Below, piece by piece: positions 1-9,527 of a DNA stretch of 64,000 bases. Position 1 is the stretch's first letter. Each line of letters begins with the position of its first letter. Source of the DNA: Conexibacter sp. CPCC 206217 (GTDB taxonomy: Bacteria > Actinomycetota > Thermoleophilia > Solirubrobacterales > Solirubrobacteraceae); the NCBI RefSeq assembly GCF_030646165.1, contig NZ_JAUTDO010000016.1:1-64000 (forward strand), in the 5' to 3' direction. Under the pieces are notes generated by a model, which saw only the letters and a list, made by a program, of their open reading frames with translations, made no database searches and had not been told where the DNA came from. The translations under genes were made by a program, and so were the position numbers.

Positions 1-68
1 TCGAGAAGAAGCTCAGCAACGACCAGATGCTGCAGATCGCCGGCTCGCTCACCCGCCTCGGCAGATAG
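1..68 (+). CDS. C-terminal end of an unidentified protein (partial)
   Basis: Only the last 21 codons and a TAG stop (66..68) of a gene starting before the window are visible. The tail is hydrophilic and ends in LTRLGR, with no diagnostic motif, so no function is assigned. It is followed after 78 nt by a UDP-glucose dehydrogenase gene in the same direction, so a role in sugar-nucleotide or polysaccharide metabolism is possible but unproven. Confidence 0.5.
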   Translation, partial: EKKLSNDQMLQIAGSLTRLGR

Positions 69-146
69 CGTCAGGCGGCTTGCGGCAGCGCCGCCGCGCG
101 CGCTCGGATCGGACCTGTCCGGCGGCCTAGTAGGCTTCGCGACCGC

Positions 147-1448
147 ATGAGCCAGGAACAGCAGCGCGAACCGATCGCCGTGATCGGCACCGGCTACGTA
201 GGACTCGTGACCGCCGCCGGCTTCGCCGAGCTCGGCAACGAGGTCTGGTGCGTCGACATCGACGCCGCCAAGATCGACCGCCTCGAGCGCGGTGAGATCC
301 CGATCTACGAGCCCGGACTCGCCGAGTCGATCGCCGCCAACAGACACCTTCTGCACTTTTCGACGGACCTCGCACCGGCGTTGGAGCACGCCCGGCTGCT
401 GTTCGTCGCGGTCGGCACGCCGCCGACCTATTCGGGGGACGCCGACCTGTCCGCGGTGCACGCGGTCGTCGACGCGATGCCGGCGTCGGACCGTCACGCG
501 CTCGTGATGAAGTCGACCGTCCCGGTCGGCACCGGCGAGTCGATCAAGCGCGCCTTCGCCGCCCGCGGCAAGGACGGCTTCCGCTACGTCTCCTGCCCCG
601 AGTTCCTCAAGGAGGGCTCGGCGCTGGCGGACTTCCGCAACCCGGACCGGGTCGTCGTCGGCGACGAGGGCGACTGGGCGGGCGACGCGGTCGTCGACCT
701 CTACGCGCCGCTGCAGGCGCCGCTGGTGCGCACCGACGTGCGCAGCGCGGAGATGGTCAAGCTCGCCTCCAACGCCTTCCTCGCGACGAAGATCTCGTTC
801 ATCAACGAGATCGCCAACGTCTGCGAGGAGACCGGCGCCGACGTCGAGGAGGTCGCGCGCGGCATGGGCCTCGACGACCGCATCGGGCAGAAGTTCCTGC
901 GCCCGGGGATCGGCTTCGGCGGCTCCTGCTTCCCGAAGGACGTCAGCGCGCTGAAGCTGCTGGCCGGCAACTCCGGCTACCACTTCCAGCTCCTCAACGC
1001 GGTGATCGAGGTCAACGAGCTGCAGAAGCGGCGCGTGATCAGAAAGCTGCAGAAGCACCTCGGCACGCTCGTCGGCAAGCGCATCACGCTGCTCGGCCTC
1101 GCCTTCAAGGCGAACACCGACGACATGCGCGAGGCCTCGTCGCTGGTGCTCGCGTCGCGCCTGCAGGGCGAGGGCGCGGTCGTCGCGGCCTACGACCCGC
1201 TTGCAGCGGAGGAGGCCAGCAAGCTGATGCCGCGCGTCGAGTTCGCCGACTCCGCGATCGGCGCGCTGGAGGGCGCCGACGCGGCCGTGCTGGTGACCGA
1301 ATGGCCCGAGTTCCGCGAGCTCGACTGGACCGTCGCCGGGCAGCAGATGGCCGGCAGACTCGTGATCGACGGACGCAACCACCTCGATCCGGACGTCGTG
1401 CGCGGCGCCGGCTTCGACTACGAAGGCGTCGGGCGGAGCGGCTCGTGA
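147..1448 (+). CDS. ugd: UDP-glucose 6-dehydrogenase
   Basis: This 433-residue cytosolic enzyme oxidises UDP-glucose to UDP-glucuronate with two NAD+, supplying precursors for envelope polysaccharides. The N-terminal Rossmann motif GTGYVG lies at about residues 14-19. The catalytic cysteine sits in GFGGSCFPKD (Cys261). The C-terminal UDP-binding domain contains LGLAFKANTDDMRE. Length and motif spacing are normal for the UDP-glucose/GDP-mannose dehydrogenase family. GDP-mannose dehydrogenase is the alternative, but the general pattern favours Ugd. There is no clear Shine-Dalgarno sequence. A TAGGCT hexamer at 131..136 lies 10 nt before the ATG, suggesting a leaderless or nearly leaderless message. 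The next gene starts about 40 nt downstream, probably in the same operon. Confidence 0.93.
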   Translation: MSQEQQREPIAVIGTGYVGLVTAAGFAELGNEVWCVDIDAAKIDRLERGEIPIYEPGLAESIAANRHLLHFSTDLAPALEHARLLFVAVGTPPTYSGDADLSAVHAVVDAMPASDRHALVMKSTVPVGTGESIKRAFAARGKDGFRYVSCPEFLKEGSALADFRNPDRVVVGDEGDWAGDAVVDLYAPLQAPLVRTDVRSAEMVKLASNAFLATKISFINEIANVCEETGADVEEVARGMGLDDRIGQKFLRPGIGFGGSCFPKDVSALKLLAGNSGYHFQLLNAVIEVNELQKRRVIRKLQKHLGTLVGKRITLLGLAFKANTDDMREASSLVLASRLQGEGAVVAAYDPLAAEEASKLMPRVEFADSAIGALEGADAAVLVTEWPEFRELDWTVAGQQMAGRLVIDGRNHLDPDVVRGAGFDYEGVGRSGS

Positions 1449-1485
1449 ACGTCGCCTCGCCACGACGCCAGAGGAGAGTGTGCGG

Positions 1486-2586
1486 ATGCAGGCGCTGATC
1501 CTGGCCGGTGGCGAGGGAACGCGGCTGCGGCCGCTGACCGCGACGGTCCCGAAGCCGGTCGTCCCGTTGGTCGACCGTCCCTTCATCGCGTTCATGCTGG
1601 AGTGGCTGAAGCGCCACGGCGTCGACGACGCCGTCATCTCGTGCGGCTTCCTCGCCTCCGGCGTGCGCAACGTGCTCGGCGACGGCAGCGCCTACGGCGT
1701 GCGCCTGCGCTACGTCGAGGAGCCGAGACCGCTCGGCACCGGCGGCGCGATCAAGTTCGCCGAGTCGCTGCTGGAGGAGCGCGTGCTCGTGCTCAACGGC
1801 GACGTGCTGACCGACATAGACCTGACCGAGCAGATCGCGCAGCACGAGCGCACCGGCGCGAAGCTGACGCTCGCGCTGATCGGCGTCGACGACCCGTCGG
1901 CGTACGGCCTCGTGAGACTGAACGGCGACAACAGCGTGCGCGCCTTCCTGGAGAAGCCGAGCCCGGACCAGATCGACACGAACCTCGTCAACGCCGGCGC
2001 CTACGTGCTGGAGCGCTCGGTGCTCGACGGGATCCCCGCCGGGCGCAACGTCTCGATCGAGCGCGAGGTCTTCCCGACGCTCGTCGACAACGGCCTCTAC
2101 GGCTACGAGTCGAGCGGCTACTGGCTCGACATCGGCACGCCGGAGCGCTACCTGCAGGCGACGCACGACATCCTCGACGGCGCCGTCAAGACGTCGGTGC
2201 CGGACGGCTACGACGGCCGCAGCGTCGCGCTCGGCAGCGGCACGACGGTCGAGGGCCGGCTGGTCGGGCCCGCGCACGTCGGCGACGGCGTGACGATCGC
2301 CAGAGGCGCGCTCGTCAGCGGTCGAACCGTGCTGGGCCGCAACGTCTCGATCGGTGCGGGCGCGCACGTCGACGGGGCGGTCGTGCTCGACGGCGCGGTC
2401 GTCGGCGCCAACACCAGCATCACGCACGCGATCGTCGGGCCGGGCGTTCAGCTCGGCGCCAGCTGTCGCGTCGGCAAGGGCGTCGTGCTCGGCGAAGGCG
2501 TCGTGCTCGGTGCCGAGAACCACCTGGAGGCGGGCGCCCGCCTGTTCCCGAACGTGTCCCTTCCCGACGGAGCGATCAAGTTTTGA
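1486..2586 (+). CDS. NDP-sugar pyrophosphorylase (mannose-1-phosphate guanylyltransferase-like)
   Basis: This 366-residue protein has an N-terminal nucleotidyltransferase domain opening with LAGGEGTRLRPLT and the PKPVVPLVDRP substrate-loop motif. A metal-binding NGDVLTDID follows near residue 110. From about residue 250 it has hexapeptide repeats forming a left-handed beta-helix. This architecture matches bacterial GDP-mannose or glucose-1-phosphate pyrophosphorylases; the exact sugar cannot be read from sequence. Position between ugd and a phosphomannose/phosphoglucose isomerase supports mannose-1-phosphate. The ATG at 1486 is chosen over the GTG at 1480 because GAGGAG at 1471..1476 is then correctly spaced. 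The stop overlaps the TTG start of the next gene. Confidence 0.85.
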   Translation: MQALILAGGEGTRLRPLTATVPKPVVPLVDRPFIAFMLEWLKRHGVDDAVISCGFLASGVRNVLGDGSAYGVRLRYVEEPRPLGTGGAIKFAESLLEERVLVLNGDVLTDIDLTEQIAQHERTGAKLTLALIGVDDPSAYGLVRLNGDNSVRAFLEKPSPDQIDTNLVNAGAYVLERSVLDGIPAGRNVSIEREVFPTLVDNGLYGYESSGYWLDIGTPERYLQATHDILDGAVKTSVPDGYDGRSVALGSGTTVEGRLVGPAHVGDGVTIARGALVSGRTVLGRNVSIGAGAHVDGAVVLDGAVVGANTSITHAIVGPGVQLGASCRVGKGVVLGEGVVLGAENHLEAGARLFPNVSLPDGAIKF

Positions 2587-3632
2587 GCCAACTCACGCGT
2601 GAGGCCGTCGAGGCCGTTGACGCCAGCAAGCAGATCGACGACCTGCTCGGGCTTCCCGAGCACCTGCGCGACGCGCTCTGGCGCGTCGAGTCGGCGAGAC
2701 TGCAGGAGCACGACGCGCCCGGCGGCTTCATCGTCGCCGGCATGGGCGGTTCGGCGATCGGCGGCGCGCTCGCCGCGGCCGTCCTCGGCGACCGCGCCTC
2801 GCGCCCGATCGCCGTCGCGCGCGACTACGGCCTGCCGGCCTGGACGACGCACGAGTCGACCGTCCTGTGCGCCAGCTACTCCGGCAACACGGAGGAGACG
2901 CTCGCGGCCTACGAGGCGGCCGGCGTGATCGGCGCGCAGCGGATCGTCGCGACGACCGGCGGCAAGCTCGCCGCCGCCGCGCGCGCCGACGACGTGCCGG
3001 TGATCCCGCTGCCGGGGATGTTCCAGCCGCGCGTCGCGGTCGGCTACATGCTCGTGATCGCGCTCGAGGTCGCCGCGCTGTGCGGTGCCGCCGAGTCGCT
3101 GCACTCCGAGATCGACGTCGCCGCCGCGCATCTGGAGACGCTCGTGAAGGAGTGGGGTCCCGACGGCGCGGAGGACTCGCTCGCGAAGGAGATCGCCCGC
3201 GGCGTGCAGGGCACGATCACGCAGATCGCGGGCGCCGGCCTGACGGCGCCGATCGCCTACCGCTGGAAGACGCAGCTGAACGAGAACGCGAAGGTTCCCG
3301 CGTTCGCGTCGGAGCTGCCCGAGCTGAACCACAACGAGCTCGTCGGCTGGCAGGGCGCGGCCGAGCTGGGCCGCTTCAGCGCCGTCTTCCTCGACGACTC
3401 CGACCTGCACCCGCGCGTGCGCCAGCGGATCGAGCTGACGCGCGGCCTGATCAGCAACAACGCCGCGGCCTCGTACCGCGTCGAGGGACGCGGCGAGACG
3501 CGCGTCGAGCGACTCGTCTCGCTCGTCCTGCTGGGCGACCTCGTCTCGCTCTACACGGCCGTGCTGAGCGGCATCGACCCGACGCCGGTCGAGGCGATCG
3601 AGCGGCTCAAAGTCGTGCTCGCGGGCGGCTGA
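2583..3632 (+). CDS. bifunctional phosphoglucose/phosphomannose isomerase (SIS domains)
   Basis: This 349-residue protein belongs to the bifunctional PGI/PMI family of archaea and actinobacteria, which interconverts glucose-6-P or mannose-6-P with fructose-6-P. The first SIS domain carries GMGGSAIGG (about residues 55-63) and SYSGNTEET (about 99-107). The second half contains a conserved ELNHNEL segment, with the catalytic Glu/His region typical of this family. The start is TTG at 2583, overlapping the upstream stop by 4 nt, which implies translational coupling. Together with the upstream pyrophosphorylase it can feed fructose-6-P towards NDP-mannose. A strong hairpin follows the stop. Confidence 0.85.
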   Translation: MSQLTREAVEAVDASKQIDDLLGLPEHLRDALWRVESARLQEHDAPGGFIVAGMGGSAIGGALAAAVLGDRASRPIAVARDYGLPAWTTHESTVLCASYSGNTEETLAAYEAAGVIGAQRIVATTGGKLAAAARADDVPVIPLPGMFQPRVAVGYMLVIALEVAALCGAAESLHSEIDVAAAHLETLVKEWGPDGAEDSLAKEIARGVQGTITQIAGAGLTAPIAYRWKTQLNENAKVPAFASELPELNHNELVGWQGAAELGRFSAVFLDDSDLHPRVRQRIELTRGLISNNAAASYRVEGRGETRVERLVSLVLLGDLVSLYTAVLSGIDPTPVEAIERLKVVLAGG

Positions 3633-3644
3633 ACTCGCCGCCGT

Positions 3645-3674
3645 GGCAGCGTGCCGCGCCGGCGGCACGCTGCC
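3645..3674 (+). terminator. hairpin terminator after the sugar-nucleotide operon
   Basis: A perfect 13-bp GC-rich stem (3645..3657 with 3662..3674) with a 4-nt loop begins 12 nt after the isomerase stop. No T-run follows, so it is a terminator-like structure rather than a canonical intrinsic terminator. It separates the sugar operon from the MerR/ahcY unit. Confidence 0.6.
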
Positions 3675-3684
3675 GCCTCACCAA

Positions 3685-3710
3685 AACCTTGACACGCCTC
3701 TGGTAAGGTT
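3685..3710 (+). promoter_or_regulatory. putative MerR-type operator/promoter
   Basis: Inverted arms AACCTT (3685..3690) and AAGGTT (3705..3710) flank a 14-nt spacer immediately upstream of the MerR gene. A TTGACA hexamer (3689..3694) overlaps the left arm and TAAGGT (3704..3709) overlaps the right arm. ACCTT/AAGGT arms are characteristic of many MerR-family operators, so autoregulation and control of the downstream ahcY is inferred. Confidence 0.5.
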
Positions 3711-3720
3711 GGCGCCGCCG

Positions 3721-4124
3721 ATGACGACGGACGCCCTCACGATCCACGAGTCCGCGGAGACGACCGGCTGGTCGCCCCGCATGCTGCGCTACATCGAGCG
3801 CAGCGGCCTCGTCGTCCCGGCGCGCTCCGCGTCCGGCTACCGCCTCTACGGCGCCGCCGAGCTGCAGCGCCTGCGCACGCTGCGCGAGCTGCTGCAGCGC
3901 TTCGAGCTGGGACTGTCCGACGTCGTCTTCGCGCTGCGCCTCGGCCACGACGCCGAGCTGCGCGGCGCGGTCGAGGAATGGCTCGAAGCAGAGCCCGCCA
4001 AGCCCGAGCACGTCGCCGCGAGCGACTGGCTCGACTGGGAGCAGGACAAGCATCAGAAGCTGCTCGCGGCCGCCGTCAGCGCGCCGCCCACCATCGCCAC
4101 TGAACACACCGGAGGAAGCACGGG

Positions 4125-4128
<4 letters not shown>
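3721..4128 (+). CDS. MerR-family transcriptional regulator
   Basis: This 135-residue protein has an N-terminal winged helix: the segment after [19 protein letters not shown], then the [15 protein letters not shown] wing, is typical of MerR DNA-binding domains (about residues 7-75). The C-terminal half lacks cysteine clusters, so a metal-sensing type is unlikely and the effector is unknown. The TGA stop overlaps the ATG of ahcY (ATGA at 4125..4128), so the two genes are co-transcribed and probably translationally coupled. It may therefore regulate methyl-cycle genes. A MerR-like palindrome lies just upstream. Confidence 0.85.
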
Positions 4129-5576
<1,448 letters not shown>

Positions 5577-5585
5577 TTCGATCGC

Positions 5586-5693
5586 GTGAGCGAACCGCCT
5601 CGCGGCGCCAGTCACGACGTGCCGAACCTCGTGGGACTCCGTCCCTGTCGGCTCGGCCCGCCGCACCTGGCATCCACGATCCGGTCCGCTCAC
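5586..5693 (+). other. structured intergenic segment between the two SAH-hydrolase genes
   Basis: A closing helix GTGAGCG/CGCTCAC (5586..5592 with 5687..5693) encloses two local hairpins: CCGC-CTC-GCGG (5595..5605) and a two-step stem GCCGA..GGGAC/GTCCC..TCGGC (5621..5652). It could be a structured leader of the downstream gene, or the inner stem could simply terminate ahcY. It does not match the SAH or SAM riboswitch patterns I know. Confidence 0.3.
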
Positions 5694-5710
5694 ACGACCG
5701 TACCCGCGTC

Positions 5711-6982
5711 ATGACCAGAGCGCCGCCGCACCATGATGTCGCCGACCTCGGGCTCGCCGAGGTCGGTCAGGGGCGGGTCGAGTACGCCGACGCGCGGATG
5801 CCCGTGCTGCGCTCGATCCGCCAACGGTTCGCGCGCGAGCGGCCGCTGGACGGCGTGCGAATCGCCGTCTGCCACCACGTCACGGCCGAGACGGCAAACC
5901 TCGTGCGCACGCTCAGTGCGGGCGGGGCGGACGTCGCGCTGTGCGCCTCCAACCCGCTCTCGACGCAGGACGACGTCGCCGCCGCGCTCGTCGACCGCGC
6001 CGGCGTCGCCGTGCACGCCTTCCAGGGCGAGGACATGGCGACCTACTACGACCACATCGAGCGGGTCGTCGACACCGAGCCGCACGTCACGATGGACGAC
6101 GGCGCCGACGTCATCTCCGTCCTGCACAGCCGCCGCACCGAGCTGCTGCCGGCGCTGCTCGGCGGCACCGAGGAGACCACCAGCGGCGTCCTGCGCCTGC
6201 GCGCGCTGGAGGCCGAGGGCAAGCTCGGCTTCCCCGTCGTCGCCGTCGGCGCCGCGCAGACGAAGCGCTTCTTCGACGACCGCTACGGCACAGGCCAGTC
6301 GACGCTCGACGGCATCCTGCGCGCCACCAACACGCTGCTCGCCGGCCGCGTCGCGGTCGTCTTCGGCTACGGCTGGACCGGCCGCGGGATCGCGCTGCGC
6401 GCCCGCGGCGCCGGCAGCCAGGTCGTCGTCTGCGAGGTCGATCCGCTGCGCGCGCTGGAGGCGAAGCTCGACGGCTTCGAGGTGATGCCGGCACTGGCCG
6501 CGGCGGCGAAGGGCGACATCTTCATCACCGCCACCGGCGGCCGCGACGTAGTGCGGCGCGAGCACTACGAGCTGATGCGCGACGGCGCGCTGCTGTGCAA
6601 CGCCGGCCACTTCGACGTCGAGCTGAACCTCGCCGACCTGCGCGCGGTCGCGCCCGAGCGGCGGACCGTGCGCGAGCACGTCGAGCAGCACGTCGCGCCC
6701 GACGGCCGCCGCCTCCACCTGCTGGCGCAGGGCCGCGTCGTCAACCTCGCCGCCGCCGAGGGCCACCCCGCCGCGGTGATGGACGTCGCGTTCGCCAACC
6801 AGGCGCTCGTCGCTGAGTACATCGTGCGCCACGCGCAGGAGCTGAGACCACGCGTCTACGACGTCCCGCGCGAGCTCGACCACGAGATCTCGCGCCTCGC
6901 GCTGGCATCGCTCGGCGTCGAGATCGACACGCTCACCGACGCCCAGCAGAGCTACCTGACCTCCTGGGAACTCGGCACCTAG
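5711..6982 (+). CDS. adenosylhomocysteinase-family protein, archaeal/short type
   Basis: This 423-residue paralogue of AhcY keeps the catalytic elements HHVT, MDDGAD, EETTSG and QTKRFFDD, and an NAD motif GYGWTGRG at about residue 219. It lacks the internal segment of the long form and the KPDHYRY tail, and ends YLTSWELGT as archaeal and Thermotoga-type enzymes do. In Methanocaldococcus jannaschii a short-form homologue prefers S-inosylhomocysteine, so SAH or SIH hydrolysis are both possible here. It lies directly behind ahcY in the same direction with 134 nt between them. No obvious Shine-Dalgarno sequence precedes the ATG. Confidence 0.85.
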   Translation: MTRAPPHHDVADLGLAEVGQGRVEYADARMPVLRSIRQRFARERPLDGVRIAVCHHVTAETANLVRTLSAGGADVALCASNPLSTQDDVAAALVDRAGVAVHAFQGEDMATYYDHIERVVDTEPHVTMDDGADVISVLHSRRTELLPALLGGTEETTSGVLRLRALEAEGKLGFPVVAVGAAQTKRFFDDRYGTGQSTLDGILRATNTLLAGRVAVVFGYGWTGRGIALRARGAGSQVVVCEVDPLRALEAKLDGFEVMPALAAAAKGDIFITATGGRDVVRREHYELMRDGALLCNAGHFDVELNLADLRAVAPERRTVREHVEQHVAPDGRRLHLLAQGRVVNLAAAEGHPAAVMDVAFANQALVAEYIVRHAQELRPRVYDVPRELDHEISRLALASLGVEIDTLTDAQQSYLTSWELGT

Positions 6983-7065
6983 AGACCGTCGCGCGACGCC
7001 TCGGCGGGCGGGGCCGGTCGGTGAGGAGCCAGCACGCCGCCGCCCAGTCGTACACAATCCGATGC

Positions 7066-7524
7066 GTGCGCATCTCCGCGAAGACCGACTACGCCGTCCG
7101 CGCCGCCGTCGAGCTGGCCGCGGTAACCGACGAGCACCCGCTCAAGAGCGAGAAGATCGCCAACGCACAGGGGATACCGCTGCGCTTCCTCGAGAACATC
7201 CTCGTGCAGATGCGCCAGGGCGGCATCGTCATCTCCAGACGCGGCGCCGAGGGCGGCTATCGGCTCGCCGAGCCGGCCGACAGAATCACCGTCGCCGACG
7301 TGATCCGCGCGATCGACGGCCCGCTCGCCGCGGTCGCCGGCGAGCGCCCCGAGAAGCTCACCTTCGACGGCTCCGCGGAGCCGCTGCGCGACGTCTGGGT
7401 CGCCGTGCGCGCGAGCCTGCGCGACGTGCTGGAGCACGTCACGCTCGCCGACCTCGCGGCCGGCGCGCTGCCGGACGCGGTCAGATCGCGCACCGCCGAC
7501 CCGGACGCCTGGCTGACACGCTAG
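7066..7524 (+). CDS. Rrf2-family transcriptional regulator
   Basis: This 152-residue winged-helix protein has the Rrf2 pattern: ISAKTDYAVRAAVELA at the N-terminus, then RRGAEGGYRLA and the ITVADVIRAIDGPL helix. Iron-sulfur Rrf2 members (IscR, NsrR, RsrR) carry three cysteines, but no cysteine is present here, so it cannot bind a cluster that way and its signal is unknown. GTG at 7066 is chosen because homology begins there. A CACAAT hexamer (7053..7058) ends 7 nt before it, suggesting leaderless translation. The TAG stop overlaps a TAGCCT hexamer that may be the -10 of the next gene. Confidence 0.85.
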   Translation: MRISAKTDYAVRAAVELAAVTDEHPLKSEKIANAQGIPLRFLENILVQMRQGGIVISRRGAEGGYRLAEPADRITVADVIRAIDGPLAAVAGERPEKLTFDGSAEPLRDVWVAVRASLRDVLEHVTLADLAAGALPDAVRSRTADPDAWLTR

Positions 7525-7536
7525 CCTCACGCCTCG

Positions 7537-8526
7537 ATGAAAGCCATGGTCCTCGCCGCGGGGCTCGGTACGCGCCTCCGCCCACTCACGTACGAGCTCC
7601 CCAAGCCGATGGTGCCGGTCCTGGACCGACCCGTCATGGCGCACATCGTCGACCTGCTCAGACGCCACGGCATCGAGGAGATCGTCGCCAACCTGCACTA
7701 CTTCCCGGACACGATCCGCCACTACTTCGGCGACGAGATCGCCTACCGCGAAGAGCCTGCGCTGCTCGGCACCGCCGGCGGCGTCCGCAACTGCGCCGAC
7801 TTCCTCGCCGACGACACCTTCCTGATCATCTCCGGCGACGCGCTGACCGACATCGACCTGTCGAAGTTCGTCGCGCGCCACAAGCAGGCTGGCGGCGTCG
7901 CGACGATAGCCGTCAAGCGCGTCTCCGACACGCGCGAGTTCGGCGTCGTGCTGCACGACGCCGACGGCCGCATCACGGGCTTCCAGGAGAAGCCGGCGCC
8001 GGAGGAGGCGCTGTCGGACCTCGGCAACTGCGGCATCTACCTGTTCGAGCCGCGCATCTTCGACTACTTCCCCGACGCGCCCTTCGTCGACTGGGCGAAC
8101 GACATCTTCCCGGCGCTGCTGGCGCAGGACGTGCCGTTCCACATCCACGAGATCGACGAGTACTGGAACGACGTCGGCTCGCTGTCGGAGCTGAAGGACG
8201 GCACCTTCGACGCGATGCGCGGCAAGCTGCACATCGAGGTCGAGGGCGAGCCGATCGCGGAGGACGTGATCGCTGGCGAGGGCACGACGCTGGACGGCGC
8301 GACGCTCGTCGAGCCGCCCGTCTGGATCGGTCGCGACGTGCGGATCGGCAACGACGTGCGCCTGCAGGGCCCGCTCGTGATCGGCGACGGCGCCACGATC
8401 GGCGACGGCGCGGCGTTGAAGGACTCGGTCGTGCTGCCCGGCACCGAGGTCGCGGCCGGCGGGATCCTGATCGGCGCGATCGCCGGCAGCACCGGCATCG
8501 TCGACCGCATGCGCCCGCGCACCTGA
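7537..8526 (+). CDS. NDP-sugar pyrophosphorylase, second paralogue
   Basis: This 329-residue nucleotidyltransferase begins MVLAAGLGTRLRPLT and contains PKPMVPVLDRP and SGDALTDID. It is followed by a short hexapeptide-repeat tail (about residues 255-320) with runs such as VWIGRDVRIGNDVRLQGP. It is a paralogue of the gene at 1486..2586 but with a shorter beta-helix, and probably makes an NDP-hexose such as GDP-mannose or NDP-glucose. The ATG follows a TAGCCT hexamer (7522..7527) by 9 nt. A perfect 10-bp hairpin follows its stop. It converges with the CtaG gene. Confidence 0.85.
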   Translation: MKAMVLAAGLGTRLRPLTYELPKPMVPVLDRPVMAHIVDLLRRHGIEEIVANLHYFPDTIRHYFGDEIAYREEPALLGTAGGVRNCADFLADDTFLIISGDALTDIDLSKFVARHKQAGGVATIAVKRVSDTREFGVVLHDADGRITGFQEKPAPEEALSDLGNCGIYLFEPRIFDYFPDAPFVDWANDIFPALLAQDVPFHIHEIDEYWNDVGSLSELKDGTFDAMRGKLHIEVEGEPIAEDVIAGEGTTLDGATLVEPPVWIGRDVRIGNDVRLQGPLVIGDGATIGDGAALKDSVVLPGTEVAAGGILIGAIAGSTGIVDRMRPRT

Positions 8527-8538
8527 GGCACGGGCTGA

Positions 8539-8564
8539 GCCGGCGCGCTCGGCTGCGCGCCGGC
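8539..8564. terminator. bidirectional hairpin between convergent genes
   Basis: A perfect 10-bp stem (8539..8548 with 8555..8564) with a 6-nt loop fills the 39-nt gap between the converging pyrophosphorylase and CtaG genes. Position and symmetry suit a shared terminator. Confidence 0.65.
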
Positions 8565-8565
8565 C

Positions 8566-9465
8566 CTACGGGCTGACCGGCGGCGGCTGCTGCGCGGTGC
8601 GCGCTGCCGCCGTCTCGCCGGCGGCAGCCGCGAGCGCCGCCGCTTCCGCTTCGGCCTCCGCGCGGTCCTCGAGGCGCTCGGCGCGCTGCAGTCTCTTCTC
8701 CGACTCGTTCAGCATCCGCACGAACAGGAACGCGATCGCGATCCCCATCACGACCGCCTGCTCGACGGCCATGATCGCGCCCGCCAGCGCCTGGTCGCTC
8801 TCGGGCGTGAGGCCCCAGTACTCGGGGCGGCTCTCGTAGTACGGGTAGATCGCCTCGGGCGCGAACGTCAGCAGGATCCCGAGGAAGCCGACCGTGACCT
8901 TCGTGCTGAGCATGTAGACGATCGGCGTCATGCCGTCGCGACGCAGGCGCGTCGAGACCGGCGACAGCAGGTGCCACCAGTAGAGGAAGCCGGCGGCCGA
9001 GAAGGTCAGGTGCTCGATCACGTGGATGCCGCTGTTCTCGGCGGCGGCGTCATACAGCGACGGGACGTGCCAGACCCACATCGCGCCGGTGTAGAAGAAG
9101 ACCGCGAACAGCGGCGCGGCGAGGAAGCCGGCGCGCTTCTCGACCTCGTGGATCCGCCGCGTCGCGGGGCGCAGCAGCACCTTCGTGAAGCCGAGGATGA
9201 TCAGGATCGGCGCGACGTCGAGCAGCAGCACGTGCTGGACCATGTGCATCGCGAAGATCTGCTCGCCGAGGATGTCGACCGGCGAACAGAGCGCGATCAC
9301 GAGCGTCAGGATGCCGGCGAGGAACGCGACCAGCCGCCAGCCGCTCGGCGGGTGCGGCTCCGTCGGCGTGCGCGACTCGCGCCAGCGCCAGACGTAGACC
9401 GCCGTGTACAGCACGAGTGCGATGACGACGCCTGGCGCGAAGCTCCACGAAGAGTCAGGAGACAT
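8566..9465 (-). CDS. ctaG: cytochrome c oxidase assembly factor, CtaG (caa3) family
   Basis: This 299-residue polytopic membrane protein has about seven hydrophobic helices and the conserved histidine-rich segments FAMHMVQH, WVWHVPSLYDAA, HVIEHL and YWWHLLSP typical of the CtaG_caa3 family. These proteins help insert copper or mature the aa3/caa3-type oxidase in Gram-positive bacteria. The C-terminal 60 residues are an Ala/Glu-rich, probably cytoplasmic tail. A GACAAT hexamer (9474..9479, reverse strand) lies 8 nt upstream of the ATG, and no Shine-Dalgarno sequence is visible, so a leaderless start is likely. No oxidase subunit genes are adjacent. Confidence 0.88.
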   Translation of the reverse strand: MSPDSSWSFAPGVVIALVLYTAVYVWRWRESRTPTEPHPPSGWRLVAFLAGILTLVIALCSPVDILGEQIFAMHMVQHVLLLDVAPILIILGFTKVLLRPATRRIHEVEKRAGFLAAPLFAVFFYTGAMWVWHVPSLYDAAAENSGIHVIEHLTFSAAGFLYWWHLLSPVSTRLRRDGMTPIVYMLSTKVTVGFLGILLTFAPEAIYPYYESRPEYWGLTPESDQALAGAIMAVEQAVVMGIAIAFLFVRMLNESEKRLQRAERLEDRAEAEAEAAALAAAAGETAAARTAQQPPPVSP

Positions 9466-9527
9466 GCGCGACGATTGTCGCAGTCGGGGGGTTGAGACGG
9501 CACAGCGGGGTGGGGGAGGGTTCGCGG

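Noticed and set aside
3711-4124. SAH riboswitch before ahcY
   Set aside because: The upstream DNA is the MerR coding sequence, and the GAGGAGCGCUGC-type core of the SAH element is absent.
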